Origin: CAZOZK01 sp964584245
Lineage (GTDB): Bacteria; Patescibacteriota; Microgenomatia; UBA1400; PJMF01
Direction: 5' to 3'
NCBI GenBank assembly: GCA_964584245.1
Contig: CAZOZK010000074.1
Coordinates: forward strand, 1 to 5,034
Length of the DNA: 5,034 nt
In this document: piece by piece, positions 4,963-5,034 of the stretch
How the letters are laid out: the number at the start of each line of letters is the position of its first letter
Numbering within the stretch: the first letter of the stretch is position 1
Notes under the pieces: model-generated
Seen by the model: only the letters and a program-made list of their open reading frames with translations
Databases searched by the model: none
Told to the model about the DNA's origin: nothing
Position numbers and translations under genes: made by a program

Positions 4963-5034
4963 ATGGATAAGCGAGTACATGCTCATATTAACACTAGCAC
5001 AAAAACAATAGTAAAATTTGTTTTTATTATTTCT
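4963..5034 (+). CDS. Start of a probable membrane protein (C-terminus beyond window; possibly an AI-2E-type transporter)
   Basis: Only 24 codons are visible, open to the window edge. A polar, mildly basic N-terminus (MDKRVHAHINTSTKTIVK) leads into hydrophobic residues (FVFIIS, 19-24) that look like the beginning of a transmembrane helix. The start is supported by an extended -10 box 7 nt upstream and by the groEL terminator that ends the previous unit. The pattern 'I-[NS]-x-S-x-x-T-I-x-K' followed by a hydrophobic helix reminds me of the N-terminus of AI-2E/PerM-family (PF01594) permeases in Candidate Phyla Radiation genomes. This is a weak recollection-based suggestion and any other membrane protein is possible. 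Confidence 0.5.
   Translation, partial: MDKRVHAHINTSTKTIVKFVFIIS

Noticed and set aside
1..5034. An undescribed multi-gene defence, mobile or biosynthetic system
   Set aside because: All but one of the complete genes fall in known housekeeping families. There are no direct repeats, integrase, transposase, toxin-antitoxin pair or array-like structure.

Overview
The window looks like chromosomal housekeeping DNA from a small-genome bacterium, most plausibly a Candidate Phyla Radiation (Patescibacteria) member. This placement is an inference from protein style: a GroES with a 'TASGIYLPD' mobile loop, a short divergent YidC and compact gene packing. Another point is that several genes start a few bases after a TATAAT box with no Shine-Dalgarno sequence. 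All five visible stop codons are TAA or TAG, and no ORF needs a non-standard code. I see no mobile element, CRISPR array, tRNA or rRNA.

Layout. Positions 1-603 (minus strand) hold most of a TsaC/Sua5-family threonylcarbamoyl-AMP synthase, cut by the window edge at its C-terminus. An 85-bp divergent intergenic region separates it from a plus-strand gene for a 107-residue protein I do not recognise (689-1012). A YidC/Oxa1-type membrane insertase follows at 1055-1849. Next is an SPFH/Band 7 protein whose C-terminus is a glutamine/asparagine-rich tail (1899-2627). The groES-groEL operon occupies 2661-4863 with its own sigma-70-type promoter, two CIRCE-like HrcA operators, Shine-Dalgarno sequences and an intrinsic terminator. 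After it, a new gene begins at 4963 behind an extended -10 box and runs off the window; its 24 visible residues end in a hydrophobic stretch.

How the parts fit. The themes are translation fidelity (tRNA t6A synthesis), membrane-protein biogenesis and organisation (YidC, SPFH) and protein folding (GroES/GroEL). They are not an obvious single pathway. The clearest regulatory unit is groESL, predicted to be repressed by HrcA, whose gene is not in the window.

The most noteworthy signals are: (1) two CIRCE-like operators 32 bp apart, the upstream one enclosing the -10 box; (2) four genes with TATAAT 6-8 nt before the ATG and no Shine-Dalgarno, in contrast to groES and groEL; (3) the prion-like Q/N tail on the SPFH protein, in the place where a coiled coil is normally found. 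I did not find a convincing new multi-gene system.
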